DNA of 7,705 nt, taken from Actinomycetota bacterium (GTDB taxonomy: Bacteria; Actinomycetota; Actinomycetes; Nanopelagicales; Nanopelagicaceae). Shown here piece after piece: positions 6,288 to 7,705 of the stretch (position 1 is its first letter; each line of letters opens with the position of its first letter). The stretch lies in the NCBI GenBank assembly GCA_947480465.1, contig CANKCT010000037.1, forward strand, positions 1 to 7,705. Reading direction: 5' to 3'. A program made the translations under genes and the position numbers. A model generated the notes under the pieces. That model was not told the origin of the DNA. It saw only the letters and a list, made by a program, of their open reading frames with translations, and made no database searches.

Positions 6288-7532
6288 ATGACTAAGAAGC
6301 GTTCGGGCGTTGTTGGCATTATCGCCAGCATTGCTCTAGCTATTTCAGTACTGACGGTTCCGTCTGCATTTGCTGCAAACAAAACAATCGTTGTTTGGGC
6401 AGATGAGCAGAGAGGGCCACAGTTAAAGCAACTTATCGATGGCAACACAACTATTGCTCCAGGATATGTTGTAAAAGTTAAATTCTTTTCTGCGCTAACA
6501 GCACTTCAGAGCGCATGGGATAAGGCAACTGCAGCAGGTGGCCCAGATGTTATGACTGGCCCAGCTAGCATGGCATCACAAGGTGGAAAGTCTGGAAAGC
6601 TTGCAGCACTGACATACTCAGCTGTAGCTAAGAAGGAAATTCCTGCAGCAGGCATTCAGGCAATGTCATACAAAGGAAAGGCCTACGGAGTTCCACTTGA
6701 CGTAGACACAACAGCATTTATTTGGAACAAAGCACTAAGTGCAGACATTCCTGCAACTTTCCAAGACATGGTTAAGTACTACACCGACAACAAGGCTGCT
6801 AAAGGTCTTACTGGTGGTATCTGTGCATTCGAAGGAGCTTGGGGATCAAACGCAATTCTGACCGCACTTGGTGGCGGCGCGTGGGGCTTCAAGGGAAATA
6901 CTCCAGATCTAAGTAAGACACTTCTAAATTCTGCTTCATACAAAGCAAACGTAAAGAAGTACCTACTTGGTGCAGACGGTAAGAGCAACGGATTCTTCCA
7001 ATGGGATGGTTGCGGCGATGCATTCAAGGCTGGAAAGATTCCATTCGGAATCACTGGTGCTTGGAACTTTGATGGTATTGCATCAGCTGGAGTCAACTTC
7101 GGAATCGGTGCAACTCCTGGACTAACTGCAACAACTAAAGGTGCACAGTGGGTTAATTACTCAGGTGCATACGTGACTTCATATGCTGCAAAGCATGGAG
7201 TTGACCTTGGTGCGAAGAAGCTAGTTCTAGGTTGGTTCGCATCTCGCGAAGGCCAGGTTTTGATGTCTTCAGCATCATCACGCCCACCTGCCAATACGGC
7301 AGCCGGTGCAGTCATTAAGGATGCTCGCACAACTGGCATCGCTAATGCTGCAAAGACAGGTACACCTCAGTTCTCGCCATACCTTGATAACAAGGCTGGC
7401 GGATCAAACTGGTACGACGTACTTGGTTCTGTCTACACAAACATCTTTGTTAAGGGTGACGATGTAGATAAGACTTTGGATGATGCAGCAGCGATTCTTG
7501 TAAAGAACTTCGCTGACGCAGCTAAAGCGTAG
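6288..7532 (+). CDS. Secreted ABC-type carbohydrate-binding protein (MalE-like), no lipobox
   Basis: This 414-residue extracellular solute-binding protein is the substrate-capturing part of an ABC sugar importer. Residues 1-29 form a Sec signal peptide: basic MTKKR, a hydrophobic core, and the cleavage site SAFA|ANK. There is no lipobox cysteine. The mature protein starts KTIVVWADEQRGPQLKQLI, and further MalE-like blocks are KAYGVPLDVDTTAFIWNKAL (about 131-150), GKIPFGITGAWNFDG (about 249-263) and SSRPPANTAA. These point to the maltose/oligosaccharide-binding (COG1653) group; the exact sugar is unknown. Only two cysteines occur, Cys179 and Cys242, a possible disulfide. AAAGGAG (6276-6282) lies five bases before the ATG. 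The gene ends in tandem stops TAG TAA and a strong terminator, and a permease-like gene follows. Codons favour C- or G-ending forms (AAC, AAG, TTC, GAC) more than the MFS genes do, consistent with high expression and not necessarily with transfer. Confidence 0.92.
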   Translation: MTKKRSGVVGIIASIALAISVLTVPSAFAANKTIVVWADEQRGPQLKQLIDGNTTIAPGYVVKVKFFSALTALQSAWDKATAAGGPDVMTGPASMASQGGKSGKLAALTYSAVAKKEIPAAGIQAMSYKGKAYGVPLDVDTTAFIWNKALSADIPATFQDMVKYYTDNKAAKGLTGGICAFEGAWGSNAILTALGGGAWGFKGNTPDLSKTLLNSASYKANVKKYLLGADGKSNGFFQWDGCGDAFKAGKIPFGITGAWNFDGIASAGVNFGIGATPGLTATTKGAQWVNYSGAYVTSYAAKHGVDLGAKKLVLGWFASREGQVLMSSASSRPPANTAAGAVIKDARTTGIANAAKTGTPQFSPYLDNKAGGSNWYDVLGSVYTNIFVKGDDVDKTLDDAAAILVKNFADAAKA

Positions 7533-7541
7533 TAAATAGCG

Positions 7542-7582
7542 AAATGCTGGTGCGCTCTTAAAGCGCACCAGCATTTTTCTTT
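7542..7582 (+). terminator. Strong intrinsic terminator after the solute-binding protein gene
   Basis: A perfect 15-base-pair stem (7542-7556 with 7562-7576), GC-rich in its upper half (CTGGTGCGCT), closes a five-base CTTAA loop. It runs into TTTTT at 7574-7578 followed by CTTT. It begins 10 bases after the stop codon. Because the stem starts AAA and ends TTT it may also work on the minus strand. Its position between the binding-protein and permease genes suggests partial read-through, so that binding-protein mRNA exceeds permease mRNA. Confidence 0.93.
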
Positions 7583-7621
7583 CACCAGATAATTACTCTC
7601 TCAAAATGAAAGGCAGGGCTA

Positions 7622-7705
7622 ATGCTCCGTTTCGCTGGATTTACAGGAGTTCCTGCACTTCTATTTAAAATTATCCTCATCGGCTCTATTGATTCAATTC
7701 TCGTT
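7622..7705 (+). CDS. N-terminus of a membrane protein, probably the ABC sugar permease (partial)
   Basis: Twenty-eight codons are visible before the window ends: MLRFAGFTGVPALLFKIIL followed by IGSIDSILV, with no stop. The segment is hydrophobic with a basic start, fitting the first membrane helix of a MalF-type permease that forms the membrane channel with a MalG-type partner. The identity rests mainly on its position directly after a sugar-binding protein gene. AAAGG at 7609-7613 lies eight bases before the ATG. It reads from beyond the terminator at 7542-7582, so its transcription depends on read-through or an internal promoter in 7583-7621, where none is obvious. Confidence 0.6.
   Translation, partial: MLRFAGFTGVPALLFKIILIGSIDSILV

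Noticed and set aside
6779..7096. 105-codon minus-strand open frame inside the solute-binding protein gene
   Set aside because: It is antisense to a strongly supported gene. The Pro/Ala/Ser-rich product is typical of reverse reading, and I saw no ribosome site or neighbour that would support it.
6288..7532. Horizontal transfer of the solute-binding protein gene, suggested by different codon choice
   Set aside because: The shift towards C- and G-ending codons is what translational selection on an abundant exported protein would give, and no mobile-element remnants or flanking repeats are visible.
7605..7667. ATG at 7606 as an alternative start after the terminator
   Set aside because: It opens a frame that reaches a TAA after about 20 codons; ATG 7622 with AAAGG eight bases upstream stays open to the window end and gives a membrane-type N-terminus.

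Overview
The window looks like a chromosomal segment of a streamlined, moderately AT-rich actinobacterium. Several products match mycobacterial or other high-GC actinobacterial proteins closely: a CspB-type cold-shock protein with a C-terminal extension, a DUF2530 membrane protein, the actinobacterial form of phosphoserine aminotransferase, and the CitA/citrate synthase 2 form of citrate synthase. Base composition and codon use are nevertheless much more AT-rich than in those relatives, and intergenic gaps are very short. This combination fits freshwater acI-type (Nanopelagicales) actinobacteria. That assignment is inference from recalled protein families, not from a database search.

Layout. 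A cold-shock gene (+, 21-404) meets a small two-helix DUF2530 gene (-, 401-589) tail to tail, and the two share the bases TTAA for their stop codons. Twelve bases beyond the DUF2530 start, an MFS exporter of the EntS/MFS_3 type reads the other way (+, 602-1888). It converges on a tightly packed minus-strand operon read from 4882 down to 1847: pdxH, serC, a second MFS transporter, and a previously unlisted 26-codon membrane microprotein. Gaps in the operon are 9, 3 and 3 bases. The microprotein has one of the clearest Shine-Dalgarno sequences in the operon, and its 3' end lies antisense to the end of the first MFS gene. Divergent from pdxH is citA (+, best start GTG 4999), separated by a short control region with nested inverted repeats. 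After a 173-base leader region comes a secreted sugar-type ABC solute-binding protein (+, 6288-7532), a strong intrinsic terminator (7542-7582), and the first 28 codons of what is probably the ABC permease (+, 7622 to the window edge).

How the genes work together. PdxH makes pyridoxal 5'-phosphate (PLP), SerC uses PLP for serine synthesis (and in some bacteria helps make PLP), and the co-transcribed MFS carrier and microprotein may move a related small molecule. CitA feeds the TCA cycle. The binding protein and permease start a carbohydrate uptake operon in which the terminator probably keeps binding-protein mRNA in excess over permease mRNA. I found no mobile elements, CRISPR arrays, tRNA or rRNA genes. 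No gene-free stretch exceeds 300 bases; the longest, 6115-6287, contains two hairpin-forming segments.
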